Positions 17,648 through 26,534 are shown, counted from the stretch's first letter. The stretch: 64,000 nt of DNA from Pseudomonas farris (GCF_019145235.1 NZ_JAHSTV010000004.1:434001-498000), one strand, 5' to 3'. Notes: a model not told the origin generated them from the sequence alone. Numbers and translations are program-made.

Positions 17648-17804
17648 GAGGGTGTGTAAAAACGTTTTTGAGCGCGACAGGTACTCAAAACTGGACTGGA
17701 AATTACGCTTCTACGCGAAATCCACATCTGCTGACGTGCCGATAAATTTCAGATTTAACGTAGACGCGCGCACTTCAATTTTGGCGAAGCGTTTTTACAC
17801 ACTC
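17648..17804. repeat. 157-bp MITE-like palindromic repeat, type 1
   Basis: It starts GAGGGTGTGTAAAAACG and ends CGTTTTTACACACTC, which are terminal inverted repeats. The interior is also an imperfect palindrome (CTACGTTAAATC against GATTTCGCGTAG). No reading frame is present. The type-1 half of 20706-20983 is an inverted copy with only scattered mismatches. The flanks (GACAGGCAGAAATCGGCC left, CCAATAGCGGAC right) recur around the copy at 22059. Confidence 0.75.
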
Positions 17805-17903
17805 TGGACCAATAGCGGACACTCTCCGACGGCGCCCCCCCCCTGTTGGCAGAGCCGTCCCCCACTCCAGTCGTACTCTGCTGTCCAAATAATGCGAACA
17901 CTA

Positions 17904-18557
17904 TCATGAGTGCGTTCGAAGAACAGTGGTGTCACGGTTTTGTGCCAATGAATCATCCCTCGTCAGTGCCTGCCACGCGACGAGCGCGCTGTGGGCGATT
18001 TCCTCGAGTTTTTGACGCCTCGCGCCATCGCGCGCTTGAATCGACATACCTTGTTGAACCGTGATGAGAAAACGCGCTACCGCCTCAACGTTTACCCCTT
18101 CGTCAATCTCACCACTCTGCACACCTTGAGCGAGCTTTTCGGCAAGGATCTCGACGTTGCGCGCTCTTTTGGCTGATACGTCGGCTCCGACAGCGGCGCT
18201 GGCCTGCGTCGAGTGCAAGGCTGAAAGGATGATGAAGCACCCGCTTGGCTTGTCGATCCTGCTGAATTCGCGGGCTGAAGACATCAGGAACGCCTCAACA
18301 GCGCCATATGCCGAGGTCGCGGCAAGTGTCTCTTGCCAAACCGCGGCTCCATCGGTCGCGCGATAAAGATCCACTGCTTCCCTGAAGAGTCCTTCCTTGG
18401 AGCCGAACGCTGCATACAAGCTCGGCGAGCCGATGCCCATTGTGGCAGTCAATTCCGCCATCGAAGCGCCTTCGTAACCCTTCTCCCAGAAAAGTTCCAT
18501 TGCCTTGGCAAGACTTTTCTCTCTATCGAAATTCCGGGGCCGTCCACGATCCGCCAT
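17904..18557 (-). CDS. TetR-family transcriptional regulator
   Basis: 217 residues. The N-terminal helix-turn-helix is GASMAELTATMGIGSPSLYAAF, in the AcrR/YcdC-like subgroup that begins GRPRNFDREKSL. The C-terminal ligand domain contains PSGCFIILSALHS. It is divergent from the SDR-MFS pair, with a long inverted repeat between them that could be its operator. It probably represses the SDR and exporter until a toxic or signalling compound is bound; this is inferred from layout. Confidence 0.9.
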   Translation of the reverse strand: MADRGRPRNFDREKSLAKAMELFWEKGYEGASMAELTATMGIGSPSLYAAFGSKEGLFREAVDLYRATDGAAVWQETLAATSAYGAVEAFLMSSAREFSRIDKPSGCFIILSALHSTQASAAVGADVSAKRARNVEILAEKLAQGVQSGEIDEGVNVEAVARFLITVQQGMSIQARDGARRQKLEEIAHSALVAWQALTRDDSLAQNRDTTVLRTHS

Positions 18558-18568
18558 GTGTTTTCACC

Positions 18569-18646
18569 ATTTATGTGTTGATCGTTATATTAATTGTTGA
18601 CGCGTGTTTTCGGAGAATTATATTCTGTATCGATCATCACATAAAT
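18569..18646. promoter_or_regulatory. Paired inverted operator half-elements between tetR and the SDR gene
   Basis: ATTTATGTGTTGATCG at 18569-18584 and CGATCATCACATAAAT at 18631-18646 are inverted copies, 15 of 16 matching, separated by 46 bases. One lies close to each divergent start codon. This suits a TetR repressor that controls both directions. Confidence 0.55.
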
Positions 18647-18658
18647 AGAGGACTCACC

Positions 18659-19399
18659 ATGTTGTCACTTATCGGTAAGCGCGCATTTGTCACCGGTGGA
18701 AGCCGCGGTATCGGCGCGGCCATCGCTCGCAGGCTCGCAGCAGAGGGCGCTGACGTTGCGATTGCTTATGAGCAATCAGCGGATGCCGCCCAGGTCATCG
18801 TCGAAGAGCTAAACAACGCCGGCCGCCGCGCGGTCGCGATCCAAATGGACGCAGCATCGCCAGATTCGATCCGACAGGCAGTCGATCGCGCAGCTGCTGA
18901 ACTGGGTGGGCTCGATATCCTGGTCAATAACGCGGGCATCATCCGTGGTGGCCCGGTTGAAACTATGAGCGTTAAAGACATCGATGACACCCTTGCAGTC
19001 AACGTAAGAGCGGTGCTGCTGGCCTCGCAAGCAGCACTGGTTTATCTGCCAAAAGGAGGCAGAATCATTTCCACCGGCAGTAACCTCGCCGAACGAGTGC
19101 CTGACGCGGGTATGAGCTTGTACTCGATGAGCAAGGCGGCATTGATCGGTTGGACCAAAGGTTTGGCACGAGACCTCGGGCCGCGAGGCATCACCGTCAA
19201 TATTGTGCACCCTGGCTCTACTGACACGGACATGAACCCCGCCAATGGTCCGCGTTCTGAAGCCCAGCTTAATCGCATGGCGATCAAGAGTTACGGCCGA
19301 GTGGAGGATGTTGCAGCGCTGGTTGCATTTGTTGCTCGAGACGAAGCTCGCTCGATCAACGGCAGTGGTTTGACCATCGATGGCGGTGCCAACGCGTGA
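18659..19399 (+). CDS. Short-chain dehydrogenase/reductase
   Basis: 246 residues of the classical SDR family. The cofactor motif is TGGSRGIG (12-19), then NNAG (90-93), a catalytic serine in IISTGSN and Tyr155/Lys159 in YSMSK. The C-terminal MAIKSYGRVEDVAALVAF and GSGLTIDGGANA are typical. It reduces or oxidises a carbonyl or hydroxyl with NAD(P)H; substrate unknown. AGAGGACTCACC precedes the ATG. It overlaps the MFS gene by 4 bases and forms an operon with it. Confidence 0.92.
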   Translation: MLSLIGKRAFVTGGSRGIGAAIARRLAAEGADVAIAYEQSADAAQVIVEELNNAGRRAVAIQMDAASPDSIRQAVDRAAAELGGLDILVNNAGIIRGGPVETMSVKDIDDTLAVNVRAVLLASQAALVYLPKGGRIISTGSNLAERVPDAGMSLYSMSKAALIGWTKGLARDLGPRGITVNIVHPGSTDTDMNPANGPRSEAQLNRMAIKSYGRVEDVAALVAFVARDEARSINGSGLTIDGGANA

Positions 19400-20589
19400 A
19401 CGTCGCCACCATCTCTGCCGATGCACGGCTCAAGCAAGTGCTCTGGGTACTTGTGCCCGCCATCAGCGTGGTGGTGGCAACTGAGTTCATTGTGATCGGT
19501 TTGCTGCCACTGATCGCCAACGATCTAGGCATTTCGCTTGCAGAGGCGGGACGCCTGACAGGATTGTTCGCGTTATCCGCGGCGGTGGCCGGCCCTGGAC
19601 TCACGCTGCTAGGCAGTCGTTGGTCTCCACGCTCCGTGCTGGTGTTCACGTTGTTGCTTTACAGCGTCGGCAACACAGTGATGGCCTCTTCATCCAATTT
19701 TAGTGTTCTGCTGACCACACGCATTATTCAGGGCGCAATGCTTCCGGCGTTCGTCAGCGTGGGTGCTGCGGCCGTGGCATCACTCGCCATGCCGGATCAA
19801 AGAGGTCGAGCGCTGGCAAATGCCAACCTGGGCTTTGTCATTGGAGTATTGGTCGCCCTGCCTGCGGGTGCTGCACTGGCGAAATGGGGCAATTGGCGAC
19901 TGCCATTCGTGCTGCTGTCGTTGTTTTCCTTGGTGGCAGCCGCAGTGACATGGGGTCGCTATCCCAACTATCGAGTCCCGGAGATTCCCAGCATCGCTTT
20001 GCCGCTTAACTTGCTACGAAACGCCCTGTTCCTGGGACATCTGCTGCTCTCCGTCCTGCTCTTCGCCTCCATGTTTGCCGCGTACACCTTTCTCGCCGCC
20101 TGGCTGGACGGGTATCTGAATCTCAGTGGCTCACAGATTGCACTGACGCTATTGCTGTTCAGCGCCATTGGGCTGATGGGTAACAGTGTCGCAGCTCGGG
20201 TAGCTGATCGTGCACCCGTTGTCGCGACTGTGGCGAGTGCGGCCGCCCTGGTCGTGGCAGTCAATCTGGCCGGAGCGTTTCATAATGTATTGCCGGTCAT
20301 AGCCGTGCTGCTCGTGATCTGGAGTGTCGCCCACACTGCCGGAGTCACGCTTAGCCAAGTGCGGGTAACGATGGCCGGAGGACAGGCGCCAGCGTTCGCC
20401 ATGACTATGAACTTATCCTGCGCGAACCTGGGGATAGCGATTGGAGCTTTTTGCGGCGGATGGGCCATAGATCGTGGGGGAGTTGCTGCAATCGGCTGGG
20501 TACCAGCCATTTTTGGGGCGCTGGCGACAATACTATGCATCGTACTCGCCCGAGCTGGCCTAGTAAGAAATCACCGATGCATTGAATGA
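19396..20589 (+). CDS. MFS transporter, drug-efflux type
   Basis: 397 residues with 12 predicted helices. It has the ATEFIVIGLLPLIANDLGIS start and the helix 2-3 loop GLTLLGSRWSPRSVL of AraJ/NepI-like exporters. The GTG start overlaps the SDR stop (GTGA), so the two are translationally coupled. Together with the divergent TetR gene this forms a compact modify-and-export module. The module is enclosed by inverted repeat copies at 17648 and 20706. Confidence 0.88.
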   Translation: MNVATISADARLKQVLWVLVPAISVVVATEFIVIGLLPLIANDLGISLAEAGRLTGLFALSAAVAGPGLTLLGSRWSPRSVLVFTLLLYSVGNTVMASSSNFSVLLTTRIIQGAMLPAFVSVGAAAVASLAMPDQRGRALANANLGFVIGVLVALPAGAALAKWGNWRLPFVLLSLFSLVAAAVTWGRYPNYRVPEIPSIALPLNLLRNALFLGHLLLSVLLFASMFAAYTFLAAWLDGYLNLSGSQIALTLLLFSAIGLMGNSVAARVADRAPVVATVASAAALVVAVNLAGAFHNVLPVIAVLLVIWSVAHTAGVTLSQVRVTMAGGQAPAFAMTMNLSCANLGIAIGAFCGGWAIDRGGVAAIGWVPAIFGALATILCIVLARAGLVRNHRCIE

Positions 20590-20705
20590 GACGATTCAAT
20601 TTCACCTGTTGTTGTATTAACAAGGATTGTCATCATTGCGTTTAGTGGGCGCTGGAAAGTCCGATCCTGTTGATTTTTTGCCATTCCCAACGACAGCTAT
20701 GGGTC

Positions 20706-20983
20706 GAGGCTGTGTAAAATGCTTTAGAACACGATCGACAGTCGGGGCTGGAGCAAAAATCGCGCTCCTACGCAAATTTCTGGTCTGCTGATTACACATG
20801 CACCAGCAGATTTTACGTAGCAACGCAGACTTCAAAAAAACGCTTCGCCAAAATTGAAGTGTGCGCGTCTACGTTAAATCTGAAATTTATCGGCACGTCA
20901 GCAGATGTGGATTTTGCGTAGAAGCGCGATTTTCAGTCCAGTTTTGAGTACCCGTCGCGCTCAAAAACGTTTTACACACCCTC
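20706..20983. repeat. Composite MITE-like repeat (type 2 fused to type 1)
   Basis: It starts GAGGCTGTGTAAAATGC and ends CGTTTTACACACCCTC. The first half is an inverted copy of the element at 22059-22215; the second half is an inverted copy of the one at 17648-17804. They join in an A tract (GACTTCAAAA to AAACGCTTCGCC), with about 36 bases of the two inner ends missing. No gene is seen between 20590 and 21190 apart from this. Confidence 0.72.
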
Positions 20984-21190
20984 GGCCAAAAGTGGACGTT
21001 CAACCCACACCTTCTTCTTGGCCAGAAGCCGGCGACTGGTGGACAATCGCGCAAAGAAATTACGATCGCTCGGCTGCTACTCAGACCGCTGCTCCCTTAT
21101 AAGGGAAATAGATTCGTGCAGATTCAGATTATTCATACCCGAACAGAAAAGTTGCTCCCCGATCACCTTTACTTTGAACCGTCAATAAAT

Positions 21191-21691
21191 TCAATCGGAA
21201 AGTTTCTTTGTTCTCCACCGGATCAAATCGACTTTGCAGGCATTTAAAACATCCCCAGAGCCCGAGCCCCCCATCATGGAGTCTCCTTCCCACTGGCACT
21301 GTGCATCCTTGAACGTCTCGAAAGCCTTCTGAGAGGCGAGCAGCGAGGTAAGCGCTTTGGCCGTCGCACTCGAATCGATCTCCTTTGTCTTGGCTTCCAG
21401 TTTTTTGTAGGCGATATGCATTTGTGACGTGGCTTCGCGAATCTTACGCTCAAGACAAGACTGCAAGACGGTCCGGGGCTGATCGCCAATGGTGTCGTAG
21501 CATTCGTTCAATGCTCCAGCTCGAGCGTCGCTGGTCACTGCAGTTTTTGCTGCGGTGGTAGTAGACGTAGCAGCCACATTGACCGTGCCATTTGTGATTG
21601 GGTTTACATCAGGTTTCGCGGGTACTTGAGCAAATGCCGTACCGATAGCAAATGAAGTCGCTACAGCGACCACAGAAATGAGTTTTCTCAT
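21191..21691 (-). CDS. Secreted LprI-like (DUF1311) protein
   Basis: 166 residues. A Sec signal peptide (MRKLISVVAVATSFAIGTAFA) is followed by a Thr/Ala-rich linker and a C-terminal domain with paired cysteines: QSCLERKIREA, KDAQCQWEGDSM and NACKVDLIRWRTKKL. The last part matches the LprI/DUF1311 family, some members of which inhibit lysozyme in the periplasm. It stands alone between two repeat elements (20706 and 22059), with a base composition closer to AT than the core. Confidence 0.75.
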   Translation of the reverse strand: MRKLISVVAVATSFAIGTAFAQVPAKPDVNPITNGTVNVAATSTTTAAKTAVTSDARAGALNECYDTIGDQPRTVLQSCLERKIREATSQMHIAYKKLEAKTKEIDSSATAKALTSLLASQKAFETFKDAQCQWEGDSMMGGSGSGDVLNACKVDLIRWRTKKLSD

Positions 21692-22058
21692 TTTTATCTA
21701 TCCTTTTGATGTATTTATCGAGGGGCCAGAAACAACTTTGAGTGCAAAGCCGATTGTGTACTGCGTACGCAGGATTAGGCCCGTTGAGGTAAGTAGTGCT
21801 CACAGTCCCAGACCTGTATGACCGCATCCAGGGCAAGCTGTTCAACGCCACCAAGAACAAGCATCAGCAACAGTTTCGGCGCCCGGCAAATAGACCTGTA
21901 TGGGCGCATCGGCCAAGCTCTGATCGACGCCAAGCAATCGGGTCATTCCGCCAACAATTAAAAGATGGAACTGCTGCTGGACAGTTTTGATTGTGTTGCA
22001 TCGACCGGTTGAATCCACAGTTGATTTCGGTCGGTCGTGACAGGCAGAAAGCGACCCA
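21692..22058. other. Gene-free stretch with possible transposase debris
   Basis: No intact gene is seen. Two short readings in different frames (LYDRIQGKL and LYGRIGQALID) recall the end of an IS3-type OrfA protein but are too short to assign. The conserved left flank of the repeat at 22059 (TGACAGGCAGAAAGCG) lies at the end. Confidence 0.35.
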
Positions 22059-22215
22059 GAGTGTGTAAAAACGCATGCGCCATTTTGAAGTCTGCGTTGC
22101 TACGTAAAATCTGCTGGTGCATGTGTAATCAGCAGACCAGAAATTTGCGTAGGAGCGCGATTTTTGCTCCAGCCCCGACTGTCGATCGTGTTCTAAAGCG
22201 TTTTTACACAGCCTC
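22059..22215. repeat. 157-bp MITE-like palindromic repeat, type 2
   Basis: It starts GAGTGTGTAAAAACG and ends CGTTTTTACACAGCCTC, exactly the same length as the type 1 copy at 17648. The interior again pairs with itself (CTACGTAAAATCTGCTGG against GACCAGAAATTTGCGTAG). The right flank CCAATAGCGG matches that of the other copy. Confidence 0.75.
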
Positions 22216-22295
22216 GGCCAATAGCGGCCTCTGACCACCGTAGAGAAAATAATTTCACCACGGTGGATTTAGCTCCCTTGAGATTTAACTAAGTG

Positions 22296-22721
22296 TTACT
22301 CGTAACTGATGATTCCGAGTTGCTTTGCCATGAACAGTTCGTTCCGTTCAACGATCTCCTCGATCACTTTACCCTCTTTGTTGAACCGGAAATACGTCAG
22401 GGCCGTCCACGTCAAGCTCTTGCCTTCTACGTTAAAGCCGTGCCATGTATTGGAGCCAGTTGCACAGTGTGTCAACGCGACTACAACAACGTCATCTGTG
22501 ACAACTTCCTTGCTGAACGTAGTTTTAATTGTCTTATAGCGTTCGAGAACATTTGCGCTCAAGGCTCGCTTGAAATTTTCCAAACCACCTATCGGAGCAT
22601 CGCAGTCCGGCCGATGCACGACCACGTCGACATCGAAATACTCGGAAACTCGCTCAACGTCCTTACCATCCACACAGTATTTAAAGTAGCTCTTCACCGT
22701 TTCTAGATTTTTGACGCTCAT
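22296..22721 (-). CDS. SnoaL-like (NTF2-fold) protein
   Basis: 141 residues with the alpha+beta cone fold pattern of SnoaL polyketide cyclases (ETVKSYFKYCVDGKDVERVSEYF, then FDVDVVVHRPD, HCATGSNTWHGFNVEGKS). Members act as cyclases, isomerases or ligand-binding proteins, so the function is open. It is divergent from the LysR gene at 22959. The gap contains TGGTATTC and GAATACCA as widely spaced inverted copies near 22905 and 22953, a possible LysR site. Confidence 0.8.
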   Translation of the reverse strand: MSVKNLETVKSYFKYCVDGKDVERVSEYFDVDVVVHRPDCDAPIGGLENFKRALSANVLERYKTIKTTFSKEVVTDDVVVVALTHCATGSNTWHGFNVEGKSLTWTALTYFRFNKEGKVIEEIVERNELFMAKQLGIISYE

Positions 22722-22958
22722 ACAACCTTACTCCTCTCACATTGATAACAGGCAATAAATTCAAGGACTTTATAAAAGGCCGCCCCGCTTAAAATGAGTC
22801 GTATCCCAGAGATGTTAAATCAATACGGACAAGACCTTTTGCACACGTCGCAAGTGTTTAATTGGAACGCCCCAGCGCGTCAGGCACATTCTAGGAGGGG
22901 TTATGGTATTCGTAAATCTATAATATAGTAGATGTGATATCGGCTGTAGGAATACCAC

Positions 22959-23909
22959 ATGAGTCTGGAACGGTTGGAAAAATGGGCGACAGTCAGGCAT
23001 TTCCGCTTGGCGATTGCATTGTTTGAATATGGCAGTGTTTTGCACGCTGCACGCTCGCTGAACCTCTCACAGCCTACAGCGAGCAAGCTGCTACAAGATC
23101 TGGAAGAGGCTGTAGAGGCTCAGCTCTACACTCGGAATCGCAGGGGGGTTACGCCTACAGAGCTTGGTCGGGACTTTGTGCAGCGCAGCCGGATGATCCT
23201 TGCCCAGCTGGATCATGTATCCCAAGCAATCGACGCTCTTGGAAAAGGGCATGCCGGGCGTGTTGCCATAGGAAGCGTGTTAACAGGGTCAAGTTATCTT
23301 GTGCCTGCAGCCATCGCGCGACTCTGGGCAAGCCGACCAAGCATCCGCATCAAAATCGTCGATGGTGTGAGCGGAGAACTGATACCTCGGCTCATCTCAG
23401 GCGAATTGGACTTCTTGATTGGGAGACTTTCCGATGTCAGCTCAAGCGTCGTTGTCGCTCAGGAGGCGCTCTTTAGCGAAAACGCCATCATCGTTGCGCG
23501 CCGTGACCACCCTCTTGCTCAGCAATCTGGGGTTAAACTGGAAGAGCTCGCGCGCGAAGCATGGATTCTGCCGCCAATAGAAACTACTTTACGGAAGCAG
23601 TTCGATAACATTTTTCATCGAAAGGACATTGACCCACCACATGCAACTATAGAAACAGCATCATTCTTTAATATACTTTGGTTATTAAAACAGACCGATC
23701 TTCTTGGAATATTACCTCAATCAGTTATTTCTGACCCAGCACATAGTAATGAGCTAGTTCGCCTCCCGGCTTTCGAACCTTTAATTCTGGAGCAAATCGG
23801 TGTTTCCCGACTGGGAGACGCTACATTGTCACCTGCCGCCTCCGCTTTATTAGACGCACTAAGAGAGGTTATGCACAGCCCCCCAAAAACGGGGGAGTAC
23901 CTTGTGTAA
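22959..23909 (+). CDS. LysR-family regulator (GbpR/CbbR-like)
   Basis: 316 residues. The helix-turn-helix is AIALFEYGSVLHAARSLNLSQ, followed by PTASKLLQDLE and a PBP-like effector domain (SGELDFLIGRL). The RHFRLAIALFEYGS start matches the GbpR-like branch that senses sugars or aromatic acids. It is divergent from the SnoaL-like gene, its most likely target. The 3' third is AT-richer than the first two thirds. Confidence 0.88.
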   Translation: MSLERLEKWATVRHFRLAIALFEYGSVLHAARSLNLSQPTASKLLQDLEEAVEAQLYTRNRRGVTPTELGRDFVQRSRMILAQLDHVSQAIDALGKGHAGRVAIGSVLTGSSYLVPAAIARLWASRPSIRIKIVDGVSGELIPRLISGELDFLIGRLSDVSSSVVVAQEALFSENAIIVARRDHPLAQQSGVKLEELAREAWILPPIETTLRKQFDNIFHRKDIDPPHATIETASFFNILWLLKQTDLLGILPQSVISDPAHSNELVRLPAFEPLILEQIGVSRLGDATLSPAASALLDALREVMHSPPKTGEYLV

Positions 23910-24012
23910 GAGAAGGGTTCTAATCTTTGCACTAGCCCATCGTATGGATGGATAGCCTTGAGAACAGGAAGCAATCGGCCAATAGTTGGGAGCCCTGAAG
24001 GTCTGCTTTGGG

Positions 24013-24150
24013 TCGGCAGCTGCCCTTCGCCCAGATAGCACGTCAGCGCTACCCAGCGCTTAAGGCTGTAATCCAGGGCTTTGGCCGTAGCTGATCCGTT
24101 GGGTACAAGGTCACGCTGGGCCGCATCCAGTCATGCAGCGTTTTGATGAA
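24013..24150 (-). pseudogene. IS66-family transposase fragment (internal part)
   Basis: Minus-strand reading gives LHDWM, a one-base frame change, then DLVPNGSATAKALDYSLKRW and VALTCYLGEGQLP. This is the stretch just before the C-terminal domain of IS66 TnpC. No start, stop or inverted repeat is seen. The region 23910-24269 holds nothing else recognisable. Confidence 0.65.
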
Positions 24151-24269
24151 CGGTGATTAAGGATTAAGCCGCTACTCCATAAAAGTAAGCGTCCGGCAAA
24201 GCCCGTTAAGCACCTAGCGAAGACACCTCCCTGATGCGTCAGGGGCGGTGCCCTTTTCGGCTTGTTAAA

Positions 24270-24677
24270 TTATTCGAGGTGGTAATTCAACCAAATATGG
24301 TGCGTTCCATCGATGTCAATTGTGATCCCTCCTGACCCTGATATCCCTTTCAAACCATCCGTACCACTGCCTCCAACTATGCAGAAAAACTCATCTGCAC
24401 GATCAATTCCGGTCGTGGAGGCGGAATGAATGAAGTTAAAGGAACCCTCTACCCCATTCACCGTACCCTTGAAGCTCTCCATCGCGATGTAGCTGCCCCT
24501 TCTTGACGCTTGGTCGAACGCCGCAGTAAAAGCTGTTGAAGAAATACCATCGATAGCTCCTGTATAGGACTTTTCCATGGAGCTGATCGACACTGGTAAG
24601 CCTGTTGTAATTTCGGGCGTGGGAGTCAGGTCAGTTGGTTTGAAATTCTTGGAGGAAAAAGTGGCTCGCGCTTCCAT
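24270..24677 (-). CDS. DUF3224-family protein
   Basis: 135 residues. The pattern YTGAIDGISSTAFTAAF ... GSYIAMESFKGTVNGVEGSF ... GSGTDGLKGISGSGG matches DUF3224, a small beta-barrel family related to allene-oxide-cyclase-like folds, of unknown function. No signal peptide. It lies between two IS66 fragments and therefore in horizontally disturbed DNA. The ATG at 24677 has GGAAAAAG-type weak spacing only. Confidence 0.75.
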   Translation of the reverse strand: MEARATFSSKNFKPTDLTPTPEITTGLPVSISSMEKSYTGAIDGISSTAFTAAFDQASRRGSYIAMESFKGTVNGVEGSFNFIHSASTTGIDRADEFFCIVGGSGTDGLKGISGSGGITIDIDGTHHIWLNYHLE

Positions 24678-24746
24678 TCGGATCAGTCCTGTTCCATATG
24701 AGTTGAGGGGTCATTCTAATGCAAGAGCACCCTCACGTTGAGAACG

Positions 24747-24962
24747 TCAGGCCGAGACCCAATGCTGTGGCAGCAGTTGATCGATCTCACTCGCTCCGTC
24801 GGCAGGCGCGTCAGCACATCTTTGAGATACGCATAAGGATCATGCCCATTCATGCGGGCTGACTGAATCAAGCTCATGATCGCAGCTGCCCGCTTACCGC
24901 TGCGTAGCGACCCGGCGAACAACCAGTTCGAGCGTCCAAGTGCCCACGGCCCTGCTGCAGCC
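24747..24962 (-). pseudogene. IS66-family transposase C-terminal fragment
   Basis: Minus-strand reading gives PWALGRSNWLFAGSLRSGKR, AAAIMSLIQSARMNGHDPYA and YLKDVLTRLPT, then a one-base frame change to ASEIDQLLPQHWVSA and a stop at 24747. This is the well-conserved end of IS66 TnpC. The fragment ends abruptly near 24962 with no N-terminal part upstream. The rest, up to 25236, shows no gene. Confidence 0.85.
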
Positions 24963-25236
24963 CAAATGAGCGAATTTACCCCTTATCTCGGCATAACCCC
25001 CAAGAGATCCAGCGGCTTGCCAAACGAAAAGTCAGGCACTAAGGTAGCGCCCTCTAACGACTGGCCCCGGACTTTGGGTGAGCGGTAGCGGCTACAGACA
25101 AAAAATCAGATGGCAGCGCACCCTCCTTTGGCGAGTACTTCACCGCACAAAGATAGCGCTGTCTCACTATCAAGGTGCCTGAGGCTCGATAGAGCTTTCC
25201 TTGAAAGTAACAATCACAAGAAAGAGGAAGCCCGTG

Positions 25237-26514
25237 ATGACGAACGCTAGTGCTAGCGCGACTGTCACCAACAGTTTGGCAACACCCCACGCCCAACGGA
25301 TGAGCACCTACGTGTTCGCGCTGTTTTTCATCCTCGGCAGCATCACCAGCCTTAACGATGTCCTGGTGCCAAAACTCAAGCACCTCTTCAGCCTCAGCTA
25401 TACCGAGGCCATGCTTGTGCAGTCGTCATTCTTTTTTGCCTATTTCATTTTCGCCATACCCGCAGGCCTGCTCATTTCGCGAATCGGCTACATGAGAGCG
25501 GCCGTCCTCGGGTTGCTGCTGATGGCTGGTGGATGCCTGCTCTTCATTCCTGCCACCCAGTCCGCATTGTTTCCAGCCTTCCTCGGCGCCCTCTTTGTGC
25601 TTGCGATTGGCGTGACAACCGTTCAGGTCGTTGCGAACCCGCTGCTTTCACTACTCGGAACCGCCGCAATGGCCCCCAGCCGCCTCACCCTCGGCCATGC
25701 GTTCAATTCGCTGGGAACCACGGTCGCACCCTACCTGGGTGCCATACTGATCCTGGGCTCCCTCAATGCGGTAGATACCTCCGCATTGTCGCCAGCAGAA
25801 CTGACGTCCTTCCTGTCGCAGGAAGCCAGCGTGATCAGCAACACCTATGCAAGCATTACGCTCTTCATCTGCATCGTCGCCTTGATCGTCTGGCTGAAAA
25901 GAAATGAGCTGCAACCGTCAACAAGACCTGAACGTCTCAATCCACTCGCTGCGCTCGACCTTCTAAAGCAGCCGCGCTTTGCACTCGGCACCGTTTGCAT
26001 ATTTCTCTATGTCGGCGCCGAAGTCACGATTGGCAGCCTCATCACCGACTACCTCATGCTGCCGACAACCCTGGCCCTTCCCGCCGAAGCCGCAGGCAAG
26101 CATGTTGCCTTCTATTGGGGTGGCGCCCTGGTTGGCCGCTTTATCGGCTCGGCGCTGATGCGCACTTTCGCGCCCGGGAAACTGCTGGCCTTTGCCGCCA
26201 CGGCAGTCATTGTGCTGTTGACGATCTCTGCCACCACACAAGGCGTTGTTGCCGGATGGTCGCTGCTGGCCGTCGGGCTGTTCAACTCCATCATGTTTCC
26301 GACGATCTTTACCCTTGCGACCGCAGGGCTCGGTCATCGCGCGGCGGAAGGTTCGGGCCTGTTCTGTTGCGCCATTGTTGGCGGGGCATTTATTCCGCCA
26401 TTGACAGGGTATGCGGCCGACCTCTCGACGCTCGCGATGGCATTGAGCGTGCCAGCGACCTGTTATGCCGGCATCGCAATTTACGGTTGGTATGCCCGCG
26501 CTCCGAAGCACTAG
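25237..26514 (+). CDS. MFS sugar transporter, FucP/GluP family
   Basis: 425 residues, 12 predicted helices. The start STYVFALFFILGSITSLNDVLVPKLKHLF and the early TYTEA-type stretch SYTEAMLVQSSFFFAYFIFAIP are characteristic of fucose/glucose/galactose:H+ symporters. A large central loop (residues about 190-235) is typical. AGAGGAAG precedes the ATG at 25237; GTG at 25234 is an alternative. It stands alone without sugar-catabolic neighbours. Its 3' end abuts a truncated integrase gene, which suggests arrival by recombination. Confidence 0.87.
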   Translation: MTNASASATVTNSLATPHAQRMSTYVFALFFILGSITSLNDVLVPKLKHLFSLSYTEAMLVQSSFFFAYFIFAIPAGLLISRIGYMRAAVLGLLLMAGGCLLFIPATQSALFPAFLGALFVLAIGVTTVQVVANPLLSLLGTAAMAPSRLTLGHAFNSLGTTVAPYLGAILILGSLNAVDTSALSPAELTSFLSQEASVISNTYASITLFICIVALIVWLKRNELQPSTRPERLNPLAALDLLKQPRFALGTVCIFLYVGAEVTIGSLITDYLMLPTTLALPAEAAGKHVAFYWGGALVGRFIGSALMRTFAPGKLLAFAATAVIVLLTISATTQGVVAGWSLLAVGLFNSIMFPTIFTLATAGLGHRAAEGSGLFCCAIVGGAFIPPLTGYAADLSTLAMALSVPATCYAGIAIYGWYARAPKH

Positions 26515-26534
26515 CATTCCCTGGCGCGCGGCTA

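Noticed and set aside
21796..21990. Possible IS3-type OrfA remnant (LYDRIQGKL / LYGRIGQALID)
   Set aside because: Two short pieces in different frames are not enough to assign an IS family.
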